This document shows, one piece after another, positions 1 to 6,824 of a DNA stretch of 41,670 nt. Within the stretch, counting starts at the first letter, position 1; each line of letters opens with the position of its first letter. The notes beneath the pieces are model-generated. The model was not told the DNA's origin and ran no database searches. It saw only the letters and a program-made list of their open reading frames with translations. The translations under genes and the position numbers were made by a program. Source of the DNA: Candidatus Enterococcus wittei (GTDB lineage Bacteria > Bacillota > Bacilli > Lactobacillales > Enterococcaceae); NCBI RefSeq assembly GCF_002140175.1, contig NZ_NGMO01000002.1, positions 197,249-238,918 of the forward strand, given 5' to 3'.

Positions 1-171
1 CGTAAAGGCTGGAGTGGGTTTGAGTTATATGTAACGCTTGTTTCTGGAGAAGTATTCGATGGTTGCCCTGTGACTCCATATTTTTTGATCAAAACGAGTG
101 ACGAAGGATTTTCTAGTTTTGCGCCAACTGTCTGTGATATTTTAGCGGATGACTGGGAGATCGTCGAATGA
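1..171 (+). CDS. DUF2829 / Tad2-like protein, C-terminal 56 residues (5' end outside window)
   Basis: An open frame runs from the first base to a TGA at 169-171. The fragment begins RKGWSG, has a central TPYFLIKT stretch and ends DILADDWEIVE. This pattern (R-K-G-W near the start, Y-F/L-x-K-T, then D-x-L-A-x-D-W-E at the end) is that of small DUF2829 proteins, now called Thoeris anti-defense 2 (Tad2)-like. Phage Tad2 proteins bind the cyclic signal nucleotide of Thoeris defence, but many chromosomal DUF2829 proteins have no known role. The stop overlaps the start of the next gene (ATGA at 168-171), so the two are probably translationally coupled. The family call rests on remembered consensus and the N-terminus is missing. 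Confidence 0.6.
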   Translation, partial: RKGWSGFELYVTLVSGEVFDGCPVTPYFLIKTSDEGFSSFAPTVCDILADDWEIVE

Positions 172-929
172 AAAACCAATACACTGATTTAGCTGGACAA
201 GTGGTGTTTGTAACAGGCGCAGCTTCTGGGATCGGTGCAGCGCAAGCAGTAGCTTTTTTAGAGCAAAAAGCGTTTGTCTTTGGTTTTGATCTGCAAATGG
301 GAAAAATGGTAGATCTACTAGAAGCTTATCCAGAACAATTTTTTGCTTACACAGGAGACGTTTGTCAGAAAGAAACGCTTGAAGCAGCAGTACGTGCTTG
401 CCATACAAAATTTGGCCCAGTGTCTATCTTATTGAATACAGCTGGAATTTTAGATGCGTATAAACCTTTACTGGAAACCGATGAAAGGCTTTGGGATCAA
501 ATCTACGAAGTGAATGTAAAAAGCATGTTTCGCTTAACGAAGCTCCTACTTCCTGAAATGCTTGCTAAAAACAAGGGAACGATTATCAATATGGCATCGA
601 TTGCGGGGTTCGTTGCTGGAGGTGGTGGGATTGCTTATACTAGTGCAAAACATGCGATTATTGGTTTTACGAAACAATTAGCCTTAGATTATGCACCACA
701 AGGTATTCGTGTCAAAGCCATTGCACCAGGAGCGATCCAAACACCGATGAATGCTGCCGACTTTGTTGGTACTGGTGAGATGGCGGAATGGGTAGCGAAT
801 GAAACACCAGTGAAACGCTGGGCACAACCTGAAGAAGTAGCTGAATTGACTTTATTTCTTGCGACTCCTCAAGCAAGTTATCTTCAAGGTGCAATCATTC
901 CCATTGATGGTGGTTGGCTTTTGAAGTAA
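168..929 (+). CDS. Short-chain dehydrogenase/reductase (3-oxoacyl-ACP reductase-like)
   Basis: A 253-residue classical SDR, the usual family length. It has the NAD(P)-binding motif TGAASGIG at residues 16-23, an NTAG variant of the NNAG motif in strand 4, the NMAS segment with the catalytic Ser near 144, and YTSAK with Tyr157 and Lys161. The C-terminus (IPIDGGWLLK) is typical of FabG-like enzymes. An NAD(P)H-dependent alcohol/ketone oxidoreduction in the cytosol is expected; the substrate cannot be read from sequence. The ATG overlaps the stop of the DUF2829 gene by 4 nt, which supports this start and coupling. A hairpin-containing repeat follows and probably ends transcription. It is unlikely to be the housekeeping fabG because no fatty-acid synthesis genes are nearby. 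Confidence 0.88.
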   Translation: MKNQYTDLAGQVVFVTGAASGIGAAQAVAFLEQKAFVFGFDLQMGKMVDLLEAYPEQFFAYTGDVCQKETLEAAVRACHTKFGPVSILLNTAGILDAYKPLLETDERLWDQIYEVNVKSMFRLTKLLLPEMLAKNKGTIINMASIAGFVAGGGGIAYTSAKHAIIGFTKQLALDYAPQGIRVKAIAPGAIQTPMNAADFVGTGEMAEWVANETPVKRWAQPEEVAELTLFLATPQASYLQGAIIPIDGGWLLK

Positions 930-1009
930 AAAACTGTATCGAAGTAGATTCTATATAGGTTGCTAAAATAGAATAAATCATGAAAAAAACAACACCTTAA
1001 GTATGAAAA

Positions 1010-1185
1010 GAGCGTGAAATAAAAGTGTTTACTTTTGTTTCACGCTCTAAATACGTATAAACGGCGGAATCAAAAAGCAACTCCTTCGAAAAAAAAGCTA
1101 AAATTCACAAAAATTTAAAAAGTAATTTTCGTGAATTTTAGCTTATTTCTCGAAGTTAAACACTTCTGTTCCAGCCTCTTTTTTT
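1010..1185. repeat. Palindromic intergenic repeat, copy 1
   Basis: About 176 bp between the convergent SDR and bioY genes. It starts with a 17-bp hairpin (1010-1026 pairing with 1031-1047, one G-U-type mismatch, GTTT loop). A second palindrome around the motif AGCTAAAATTCAC and its reverse complement GTGAATTTTAGCT follows, flanked by CAACTCCTTCGA on one side and TCGAAGTTAAAC on the other, ending TTCCAGCCTC plus a T-run. A clearly related copy lies in inverse orientation at 11797-11972, and the core layout recurs in the array at 35101-35580. It could act as a bidirectional terminator here. Confidence 0.85.
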
Positions 1186-1205
1186 GAGAGGTAAGTGCGA
1201 TAGAT

Positions 1206-1763
1206 TTACTGTTTTTTTGTAGAAAATATTGTATCTGTGTTGAAGTGTAATCTTTTTCGTAATAATATCCCTAGATATGCGGCTCCGGTGCTTTTCAGTA
1301 ATTCAGGAAATAAAAAGGGAACAAAGCCGCTTAATATGGCTGTTTGAAGGGGAAGACTACTACTGATTGCTAACCATGAAGTACCTGTGATCAAAGCAAG
1401 CAAAGCACCTACCATATTAGCAAACCAAGCTTTAGGAAAACGAGGACTAGTTTTTTCAATGATCCAGCCAATGGCAAGAGATTGTAAAAGAAATCCTAGT
1501 AAATATCCTCCTGATGGGCCAAATAATACCCCAATTCCCCCAGTCATTCCTGAAAAAACAGGAAGCCCGATCAATCCAAGCAATAGATAAATGAATACAG
1601 CGATGGTCCCTGTACGTTTGCCCAAAAAGGTGGCAGTTAAACCGATCGCAAATGTTTGTCCAGTAAGCGGAATCAAACCTAATGGGATCGTAAATTGAGA
1701 TAGTACGGCAATAATGGCAGCAAATTCAGCAGCAAGTATCAGTTCTTTAAGGGATTTTGTCAT
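1206..1763 (-). CDS. bioY: BioY, biotin ECF transporter substrate-binding subunit
   Basis: A 185-residue hydrophobic protein with about six membrane segments, the length and layout of BioY S-components. Recognisable family stretches are the early FTIPLGLIPLTGQTFAIGL segment and the later GLPVFSGMTGGIGVLFGPSGG segment, with the conserved P-L-T-G-Q and glycine-rich loop. BioY captures biotin and works with the shared ECF energising module (EcfAA'T), which is not encoded here. The ATG follows AAGGAGC at good spacing. A BirA-type operator lies 14-43 bp upstream of the start, so biotin-dependent repression is expected. The gene stands alone and converges on the SDR. Confidence 0.93.
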   Translation of the reverse strand: MTKSLKELILAAEFAAIIAVLSQFTIPLGLIPLTGQTFAIGLTATFLGKRTGTIAVFIYLLLGLIGLPVFSGMTGGIGVLFGPSGGYLLGFLLQSLAIGWIIEKTSPRFPKAWFANMVGALLALITGTSWLAISSSLPLQTAILSGFVPFLFPELLKSTGAAYLGILLRKRLHFNTDTIFSTKKQ

Positions 1764-1776
1764 ATGGTGCTCCTTC

Positions 1777-1806
1777 CGTTAACCCATTTCAATACAACGG
1801 TTAACG
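1777..1806 (-). promoter_or_regulatory. BirA operator upstream of bioY
   Basis: Inverted repeat CGTTAACC (1777-1784), 14-bp spacer, GGTTAACG (1799-1806), a perfect 8-bp dyad. It matches the Gram-positive BirA site form TTGTTAACC-N14/15-GGTTAACAA. The position just upstream of the bioY ribosome binding site suggests that biotinyl-BirA blocks transcription when biotin is ample. Confidence 0.88.
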
Positions 1807-1952
1807 AAATTATAAACTAAGAAGAAAGGGTTGTAAAGTCTAGCCACTAAATTACTTGATTGTAACTGGGAAATTGGAAATTTTAGAGCAAGAAAAAAGT
1901 ATGATTGAGAAATGAGAACCCTAATTCCTATTTGAGCTCCTTTTCAACAAAT

Positions 1953-1990
1953 AAAAAAAAGCCCAACTATCAAAAAGATAGTGGGCTTTT
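1953..1990 (-). terminator. Intrinsic terminator of rpsD
   Basis: Arms at 1961-1971 and 1977-1986 form a 10-bp stem with one bulged base. On the minus strand the stem is followed by eight U (A-run at 1953-1960). It lies about 20 bp past the rpsD stop. Confidence 0.92.
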
Positions 1991-2008
1991 GCACCAAAGT
2001 TGTTTGAA

Positions 2009-2620
2009 TTATAGGCTTTGGTTGTAGTATTCAACGACTAGAGCTTCGTCGATTTCTGGGTACAATTCATCACGTTCTGGTAAACGAGTTAATGAACCTT
2101 CTAATTTTTCAGTATCAAAGCTTACAAATGCTGGACGTCCAACAGTTGCTTCAACAGCTTCTTTCACTGTTGAGATGTTTTGTGATTTTTCACGAACAGA
2201 GATCACTTGACCAACTTCTACATGGTAAGAAGGGATATCCACACGTTTGCCATCAACCATGATATGACCATGGTTTACTAATTGACGAGCTTGACGACGA
2301 GTAGTTGCAAGACCTAGACGATAAACAACATTGTCTAAACGTTGTTCTAGTAAGATCATGAAGTTAACCCCGTGTTTACCTTCTTTGATTTTGCTTGCTT
2401 TAACGAACAAGTTACGGAATTGACGTTCGTTCATTCCATACATATGACGTAGTTTTTGTTTTTCAGTTAATTGCATACCGTATTCTGATTTTTTGCCACG
2501 GCTGTTTGGTCCATGTTGACCTGGAGCGTAAGGGCGACGTGCTAATTCTTTCCCTGTGCCAGATAATGAAATACCTAAGCGACGAGAAATTTTCCATGAT
2601 GGTCCTGTATAACGAGACAT
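2009..2620 (-). CDS. rpsD: 30S ribosomal protein S4
   Basis: A 203-residue S4 of standard length. It begins [16 protein letters not shown], carries the [17 protein letters not shown] segment, and has the S4 RNA-binding domain around [31 protein letters not shown] (about residues 93-123). S4 is a primary 16S rRNA-binding protein and a translational or transcriptional autoregulator in several bacteria. The ATG at 2620 is chosen because it follows GGAGGAAATCTT at ideal spacing; an upstream in-frame TTG at 2635 would place the ribosome binding site inside the gene. It is monocistronic with its own promoter, a long structured leader and its own terminator. The second and third zinc-type cysteines of some S4 proteins are absent, as in the cysteine-free form. 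Confidence 0.98.
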   Translation of the reverse strand: MSRYTGPSWKISRRLGISLSGTGKELARRPYAPGQHGPNSRGKKSEYGMQLTEKQKLRHMYGMNERQFRNLFVKASKIKEGKHGVNFMILLEQRLDNVVYRLGLATTRRQARQLVNHGHIMVDGKRVDIPSYHVEVGQVISVREKSQNISTVKEAVEATVGRPAFVSFDTEKLEGSLTRLPERDELYPEIDEALVVEYYNQSL

Positions 2621-2657
2621 TAAGATTTCCTCCAATAAATATCAATTTAGTTTTGGA

Positions 2658-2797
2658 GTAAAATAATCCGATGAAAAATTCATAATCGTATAGTTTGTTC
2701 TTCAATCTTCACCTTTGCAGCCGCGGTTACGCAATTGAACCCAAATCGGGGCAACAAACTAGGGGCGAGTTATTATTTTTCTGCTGCATTATTTTAC
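2658..2797 (-). ncRNA. Structured rpsD (S4) leader, probable autoregulatory element
   Basis: Three nested perfect pairings are visible in the untranslated leader: 2658-2667 with 2788-2797 (10 bp), 2691-2699 with 2753-2761 (9 bp) and 2701-2706 with 2734-2739 (6 bp). A CCC/GGG hairpin near 2740-2750 could compete with or extend them. The predicted transcript has about 180 nt of leader before the S4 start. S4 genes of Bacillus-type bacteria are repressed by S4 binding to such a leader; this one is inferred by position and folding, not by alignment. Confidence 0.7.
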
Positions 2798-2806
2798 ACA
2801 AATTAC

Positions 2807-2836
2807 AGTATAATCGATATCCCCTATCAAAGTCAA
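2807..2836 (-). promoter_or_regulatory. rpsD promoter
   Basis: Minus strand: -35 TTGACT (2831-2836), 18-bp spacer, -10 TATACT (2807-2812). Transcription would start near 2800, just before the outer helix of the leader. Confidence 0.8.
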
Positions 2837-2858
2837 GATAATAAGTATTTAAAAACGC

Positions 2859-2887
2859 TTTACAAACAATGTTCCTCTCTATAGAAT
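2859..2887 (+). promoter_or_regulatory. Probable promoter of the formate/nitrite channel gene
   Basis: TTTACA (2859-2864), 17-bp spacer, TAGAAT (2882-2887), pointing to the gene at 2946. An AACGCTTT core just upstream (about 2850-2861) weakly resembles a catabolite-responsive element. Confidence 0.55.
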
Positions 2888-2945
2888 AAGGGGGGGATAT
2901 GCCAAAATATGAAAATAAATGAACAAATCTTAAAGGAGAAAAGAG

Positions 2946-3743
2946 ATGAACCCAGTATCACCATTGTTTGAAAAAATTGAGGCGTCGATCGAAAAGAAAG
3001 TGGATTTGATTGGCACCAGTTTTGCTCGTTACGCAGTGCGAGCGATGTTTGCTACATTGTTTTTGACCCTTGGAACAGCGATTGCCTTTGCGATTGCGAT
3101 AAAAGGTGAGCATATTGCTCATGGATTAGGAAAAATGCTTTATGCATTTATGTTTAGTTGGTCGCTAGTGATGATTTTGTATATGAATGCTGAACTAGGA
3201 ACTTCTAATATGCTTTACATGACTGTCGGTGTGCAACGAAAAAAAATAAAAATTGGACTGGCAGCAAAAATTTTATTTACATGTATTTTATTTAATCTGA
3301 TCGGTGGTATATTGTTTGGTTTCTTAGTTTCTGCTACGACACCTTTTCAGGATCTGCCAATGGATAATTATATGTTGGAATCGATCGCTGTGAAATTGAC
3401 AAAACCGACCATGACGATTTTGATTGAGGCCATGTTTGCAAACATTGTGGTGAATACTGCAGTTTTGATCAGTATGCGTATGAAAGATGATGCAGGTAAA
3501 GTACTTGCGATTGTGTTCATTATTTTCATTTTTGCATTTTTAGGTTATGAACACGTGATTGCGAATTTCCCTGCCTTTACATTGGCTTACTTTGCTTCAG
3601 GCGGACATATGGATGCGATGACGGTGGGTAATGTTATCCATAACTTGTCATTTGCATTGATCGGAAATTACATCGGTGGTGGACTTGTGATGGGATTAGG
3701 TTATGCTTGGTTGAACCAATCTAATTCTTCTTATGTGGATTAA
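2946..3743 (+). CDS. Formate/nitrite transporter (FNT) family channel
   Basis: A 265-residue protein with six membrane helices in the FNT fold, the family's normal size. Family marks are the NAELGTSNMLY loop after helix 2, the LGYEHVIANF motif whose His corresponds to the gating His of FocA, and the C-terminal IGNYIGGGLVMG helix. FNT proteins are pentameric membrane channels passing formate, nitrite, hydrosulfide or lactate-type monovalent anions; in a fermenting lactic acid bacterium formate export or uptake is the best guess, but specificity is not readable. The ATG follows AAAGGAG. A promoter lies upstream, and the AlkD-like gene follows after 29 bp and may be cotranscribed. Confidence 0.87.
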   Translation: MNPVSPLFEKIEASIEKKVDLIGTSFARYAVRAMFATLFLTLGTAIAFAIAIKGEHIAHGLGKMLYAFMFSWSLVMILYMNAELGTSNMLYMTVGVQRKKIKIGLAAKILFTCILFNLIGGILFGFLVSATTPFQDLPMDNYMLESIAVKLTKPTMTILIEAMFANIVVNTAVLISMRMKDDAGKVLAIVFIIFIFAFLGYEHVIANFPAFTLAYFASGGHMDAMTVGNVIHNLSFALIGNYIGGGLVMGLGYAWLNQSNSSYVD

Positions 3744-3772
3744 TCTGTTTCCTTAAAGAAGGAGGAAGTTGA

Positions 3773-4405
3773 TTGCAAAATATTGTATTTCCAAAAAATA
3801 GAGAAAAAGCGCAACAAATGGAAAAGTACATGAAAAACCATTTTCTATTTGCAGGTGTTCCTAAACCTGAACGATTCACCCTCCAAAAACCACTGTTAGA
3901 CCAAAGTCTTGCATTACCTGTGTCTGACTTGCTTGAACTAGTTGTTACTTATTATGGACAACAGGAACGAGAGTATCAGTATTTAGCTATCGACCTAGTA
4001 CAAAAAAATGTCAACCGTCTTTCTTTTGAAGAATTGACAGGATTACTGCCTCTTGTCTCACAAAAAGAATGGTGGGATAGTATTGATTCATGGCGAAAAG
4101 TTTACAGTACGTGGGCGAAACGACAACAAGAAACAAAAGCCGTATTTCAATTGTTTGAAAAGCAAGAGGATTTTTGGTTGAGACGGATTGCGATCACGTT
4201 GCAATTAGGATTTAAAGAAGAAACGGATGTTGTTTTACTGTCACAAGCGATAGAAGAAGATCGTTTGACGGCTGAATTTTTTATCCAAAAAGCCATTGGT
4301 TGGGCGTTGCGGGACTATAGTAAGACAAATCCGCTTTGGGTAAAAAAACAGTTACAAGGTGAGTGGAGCAAACTAGTAGTAAGAGAAGCCAGTAAATATT
4401 TATAA
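3773..4405 (+). CDS. AlkD-like DNA alkylation repair protein
   Basis: A 210-residue HEAT-repeat protein. The W-W-D-S-I-D-S-W stretch near residue 105, the FWLRRIAI stretch and the C-terminal FFIQKAIGWALRDYSKTNPLWV segment are characteristic of the AlkC/AlkD family of alkyl-purine DNA glycosylases, which excise N3- and N7-alkylated bases without flipping them. Several Trp residues and Arg in these stretches fit the DNA-contacting cleft. The start is a TTG at 3773 preceded by AAGGAGG at 7-8 nt; no better ATG exists upstream. It sits between the FNT channel and a HAD phosphatase with short gaps, so one transcript is likely. Confidence 0.87.
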   Translation: MQNIVFPKNREKAQQMEKYMKNHFLFAGVPKPERFTLQKPLLDQSLALPVSDLLELVVTYYGQQEREYQYLAIDLVQKNVNRLSFEELTGLLPLVSQKEWWDSIDSWRKVYSTWAKRQQETKAVFQLFEKQEDFWLRRIAITLQLGFKEETDVVLLSQAIEEDRLTAEFFIQKAIGWALRDYSKTNPLWVKKQLQGEWSKLVVREASKYL

Positions 4406-4423
4406 GGGAGCGAAATAAGCAGG

Positions 4424-5197
4424 ATGACACGCAAATTAATTGCTTTTGATATAGATGGTACGTTGTTAGATTCGAATAAACAGGCATTAGATAGTACGAG
4501 AGAAGCTTTGGATAAATTACGGAGAGATGGACATTTAGTGACTATCGCAACAGGACGTAGTCGTTTTCATGCGCAAGAAGTGATTCGTGATTTGGCGTTT
4601 TCAAATTACATTCTTTGTAATGGAGCAGCTGGCTTTTTAGATCATGAGCAAGTATATAAGAATCTACTGGATCAAGAACAATTAGGGCGATTTATCGAAG
4701 AGGCTCAAGGAAAAAATATTGATACAGCTTTTGTTAGTTTAGACTCAATCAAACGTTTTTCTTCCAATGATGTAGAAGTAATGGAAGAAGCCATGCATTC
4801 TTTTGGGGCAGACGTACCGGAATTAGACGAATACTTTGTGGAAAAGCAAGACGTATATCAAGCATTAGCCTTTTTCGATCAAAGATACGATCAACAATTT
4901 ACTTCATATGATAAAATTCGTTTTGTCCGTTGGCACGAAAATAGTGTAGATGTGGTGCCTCACAACGGTTCAAAAGCAGCAACAATCTTGAACTTAGCCC
5001 ACCAAGTAGGGATCGATCAAGAAGATATTATCAGTTTTGGGGATGGACAAAATGATCGTGAAATGCTGAGAATGTCAGGAGTTGGTGTAGCAATGGGTAA
5101 TGCAACACCAGACGTACAGGCAGAAGCAAAAATGGTGACAGACACGAATGATCAAGATGGTATTTGGAAAGCATTGAAAGAATTAGCATTAGTTTAA
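4424..5197 (+). CDS. Cof-type HAD-IIB family hydrolase
   Basis: A 257-residue haloacid-dehalogenase phosphatase. Motif I is DIDGT with nucleophile Asp9 and acid/base Asp11; motif II is TGR (T-I-A-T-G-R-S); motif IV is GDGQNDREML near residue 205. A cap of the Cof/IIB type lies between. Such enzymes dephosphorylate sugar phosphates, pyridoxal phosphate or flavin precursors; the substrate is unknown. The gene begins 18 bp after the AlkD-like gene behind a GGGAGCG-type ribosome binding site, and is probably the last gene of this unit. Confidence 0.9.
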   Translation: MTRKLIAFDIDGTLLDSNKQALDSTREALDKLRRDGHLVTIATGRSRFHAQEVIRDLAFSNYILCNGAAGFLDHEQVYKNLLDQEQLGRFIEEAQGKNIDTAFVSLDSIKRFSSNDVEVMEEAMHSFGADVPELDEYFVEKQDVYQALAFFDQRYDQQFTSYDKIRFVRWHENSVDVVPHNGSKAATILNLAHQVGIDQEDIISFGDGQNDREMLRMSGVGVAMGNATPDVQAEAKMVTDTNDQDGIWKALKELALV

Positions 5198-5642
5198 CTT
5201 GAAAACCATGAGTTTGACATGAGTAAGTAGATAGAACTTTACAATAGCTATCCCTATAGATGTTTTTGACAGATTGCTAAGAGTCCTTTTAAAAAGTTGA
5301 TGGGAATAGGTGAAAAAGATGTTGCCTATTCTTGAGAAATAGAGCAAAGAATTCCGAAAATAGAAAAAACTATTTTCGAAATTCTTTGTTTTTTACTTTC
5401 TAGGTGCAGTGAAACTTTTTACACTTTTGCTTCTCATGATTGTGAATCTAAATTAAGAGTAGAAGGAAGATCCACGCTTCGATGATTCTTTTTATAAATC
5501 CCCTCTCATTTATGAAGGTTTTTATTTGCAGGAATAGGTATAATCTAAAGTTTTTGATTTCTTTTGGTCATTTTTTTAACCTTTTCTTTCTTGTTTAAAA
5601 CACTTATAATAAAGTAGATGTTAAAAGAGAAGAGGAAATAGT
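5198..5642. other. Intergenic region with two hairpins
   Basis: About 445 bp without a gene. A 7-bp hairpin is formed by GAATAGG (5304-5310) and CCTATTC (5325-5331). A stronger terminator-like hairpin pairs 5346-5363 with 5370-5387 (18 bp, one mismatch) around an A6 loop and is followed by a T-rich tract, so it can end the upstream operon. Its CGAAAATAG/CTATTTTCG core recalls the palindromes at 35 kb but flanking similarity is weak. A TATAAT box at 5605-5610 lies 33 bp before ymdB; no good -35 is seen. Confidence 0.65.
5346..5396 (+). terminator. Intrinsic terminator after the HAD hydrolase gene
   Basis: An 18-bp stem (5346-5363 with 5370-5387, one C-A mismatch), A6 loop, then GTTTTTTAC. It is nearly symmetrical and A-rich upstream, so it could work in both directions. 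Confidence 0.75.
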
Positions 5643-6440
5643 GTGCGGGTATTGTTTATTGGTGATGTAGTAGGTGCGATGGGCAGAGACATGATTACAG
5701 AATATCTGCCTCGATTGAAGAAAAAATATCGTCCACAAGTGACGATTGTCAATGGAGAAAATGCAGCTTCTGGTCGTGGGATCACAGAAAAGATCTATAA
5801 GAAATTTTTACAAGACGGTGTCGATGTAGTGACTCTTGGCAATCATACATGGGACAACCGTGATATTTTTGAATTCATTGATCAGGCGAAAAAACTGGTA
5901 CGTCCAGCAAATTTTCCAGAAGGAACTCCTGGACAAGGGATGGTCTTTGTCAAAGTGAACCAACTTGAGCTTGCAGTGATCAATATGCAAGCACGTTCAT
6001 TTATGACTGATTTAGACGATCCGTTTCGAAAAATGAACGAGCTAGTGGAAGAAGCTAGAAAGAGAACGCCAATTATTTTTGTTGATTTTCATGGAGAAAC
6101 GACGAGCGAAAAACAAGCAATGGGCTGGTTTTTAGACGGTCAAGTTTCCGCTGTTGTTGGAACTCATACGCACGTCCAAACGAATGATGCACGTATTTTA
6201 CCACAAGGCACAGCTTATTTGACCGATGTGGGAATGACAGGACCTTACGATGGAATTTTAGGAATGCGACGTGAACCGGTGATCGAGAAATTTTTAACGG
6301 CCTTACCTAAACGTTTTGAAGTGGTCGAACAAGGTCGAGGAATTTTAAGTGGTTGCCTTTTGGAAGTAGATGATCAAACTGGTCGGGCAAAAACGATCCA
6401 ATTGATCCAAATCAATGAAGACCACCCATTTATGGAGTAG
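5643..6440 (+). CDS. ymdB: YmdB family metallophosphoesterase
   Basis: A 265-residue member of the TIGR00282/YmdB family. Metal-binding motifs are GDVVG at the N-terminus, NGENAASGRGIT, GNHTWDN, and the paired VDFHGE and GTHTHVQTND motifs towards the C-terminus. YmdB of Bacillus hydrolyses 2',3'-cyclic nucleotides and affects biofilm, motility gene expression and RNA turnover. The start is GTG at 5643 behind AGAGGAAATA. The order ymdB, ricA, mutS, mutL matches the Bacillus ymdB-(...)-ymcA-(...)-mutS-mutL neighbourhood with intervening genes lost. Confidence 0.93.
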   Translation: MRVLFIGDVVGAMGRDMITEYLPRLKKKYRPQVTIVNGENAASGRGITEKIYKKFLQDGVDVVTLGNHTWDNRDIFEFIDQAKKLVRPANFPEGTPGQGMVFVKVNQLELAVINMQARSFMTDLDDPFRKMNELVEEARKRTPIIFVDFHGETTSEKQAMGWFLDGQVSAVVGTHTHVQTNDARILPQGTAYLTDVGMTGPYDGILGMRREPVIEKFLTALPKRFEVVEQGRGILSGCLLEVDDQTGRAKTIQLIQINEDHPFME

Positions 6441-6449
6441 AAAGCGAGT

Positions 6450-6824
6450 GTGCGAGTGGAAACGTCCATCCAACTAGAAGTAGATAAATTGATTGAGCTT
6501 TTAACCACACATGAAACAATTTTACGCTATAAAGAACTAGAAAAAAAAGTAAAGAAAAGTCCTTATCTGAAGCAGCAAACAGAAGCACTAAAACAAGCAC
6601 AAAAAGATGCGGTAAATTTTGCGCATTACGGAAAGAAAGAAGCCGAAAAAGAGGCGATCCGGCGTATCGAAACATTGACACAGGAAATTGATACGCATCC
6701 TTTGGTCGTCGCTTATCGTGCACAGCTGGTACAAGCCAATGAGTTGCTGCAACATTTAACACAGTTGATTCAAACTGAAATCAATCATTATATAGAGGAG
6801 GAAGACAATGCCTCAAAAGACTAA
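6450..6824 (+). CDS. ricA: YlbF/YmcA family protein, RicA-like
   Basis: A 124-residue, almost entirely helical, charged protein of the YlbF/YmcA family. It has the family's [15 protein letters not shown] segment followed by a long amphipathic helix. In Bacillus, RicA (YmcA), RicF and RicT form a complex with iron-sulfur clusters that promotes RNase Y cleavage of many mRNAs; the two cysteines needed for cluster binding are not present in this sequence, so that feature may be lost. The start is GTG at 6450, 9 bp after the ymdB stop with a weak GGAG inside the ymdB end. The last 17 bp overlap mutS. The symbol is by family and gene order. Confidence 0.75.
   Translation: MRVETSIQLEVDKLIELLTTHETILRYKELEKKVKKSPYLKQQTEALKQAQKDAVNFAHYGKKEAEKEAIRRIETLTQEIDTHPLVVAYRAQLVQANELLQHLTQLIQTEINHYIEEEDNASKD

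Noticed and set aside
2621-2635. Five-residue longer S4 start (TTG at 2635)
   Set aside because: Its codons are the GGAGGA ribosome binding site of the well-placed ATG at 2620.
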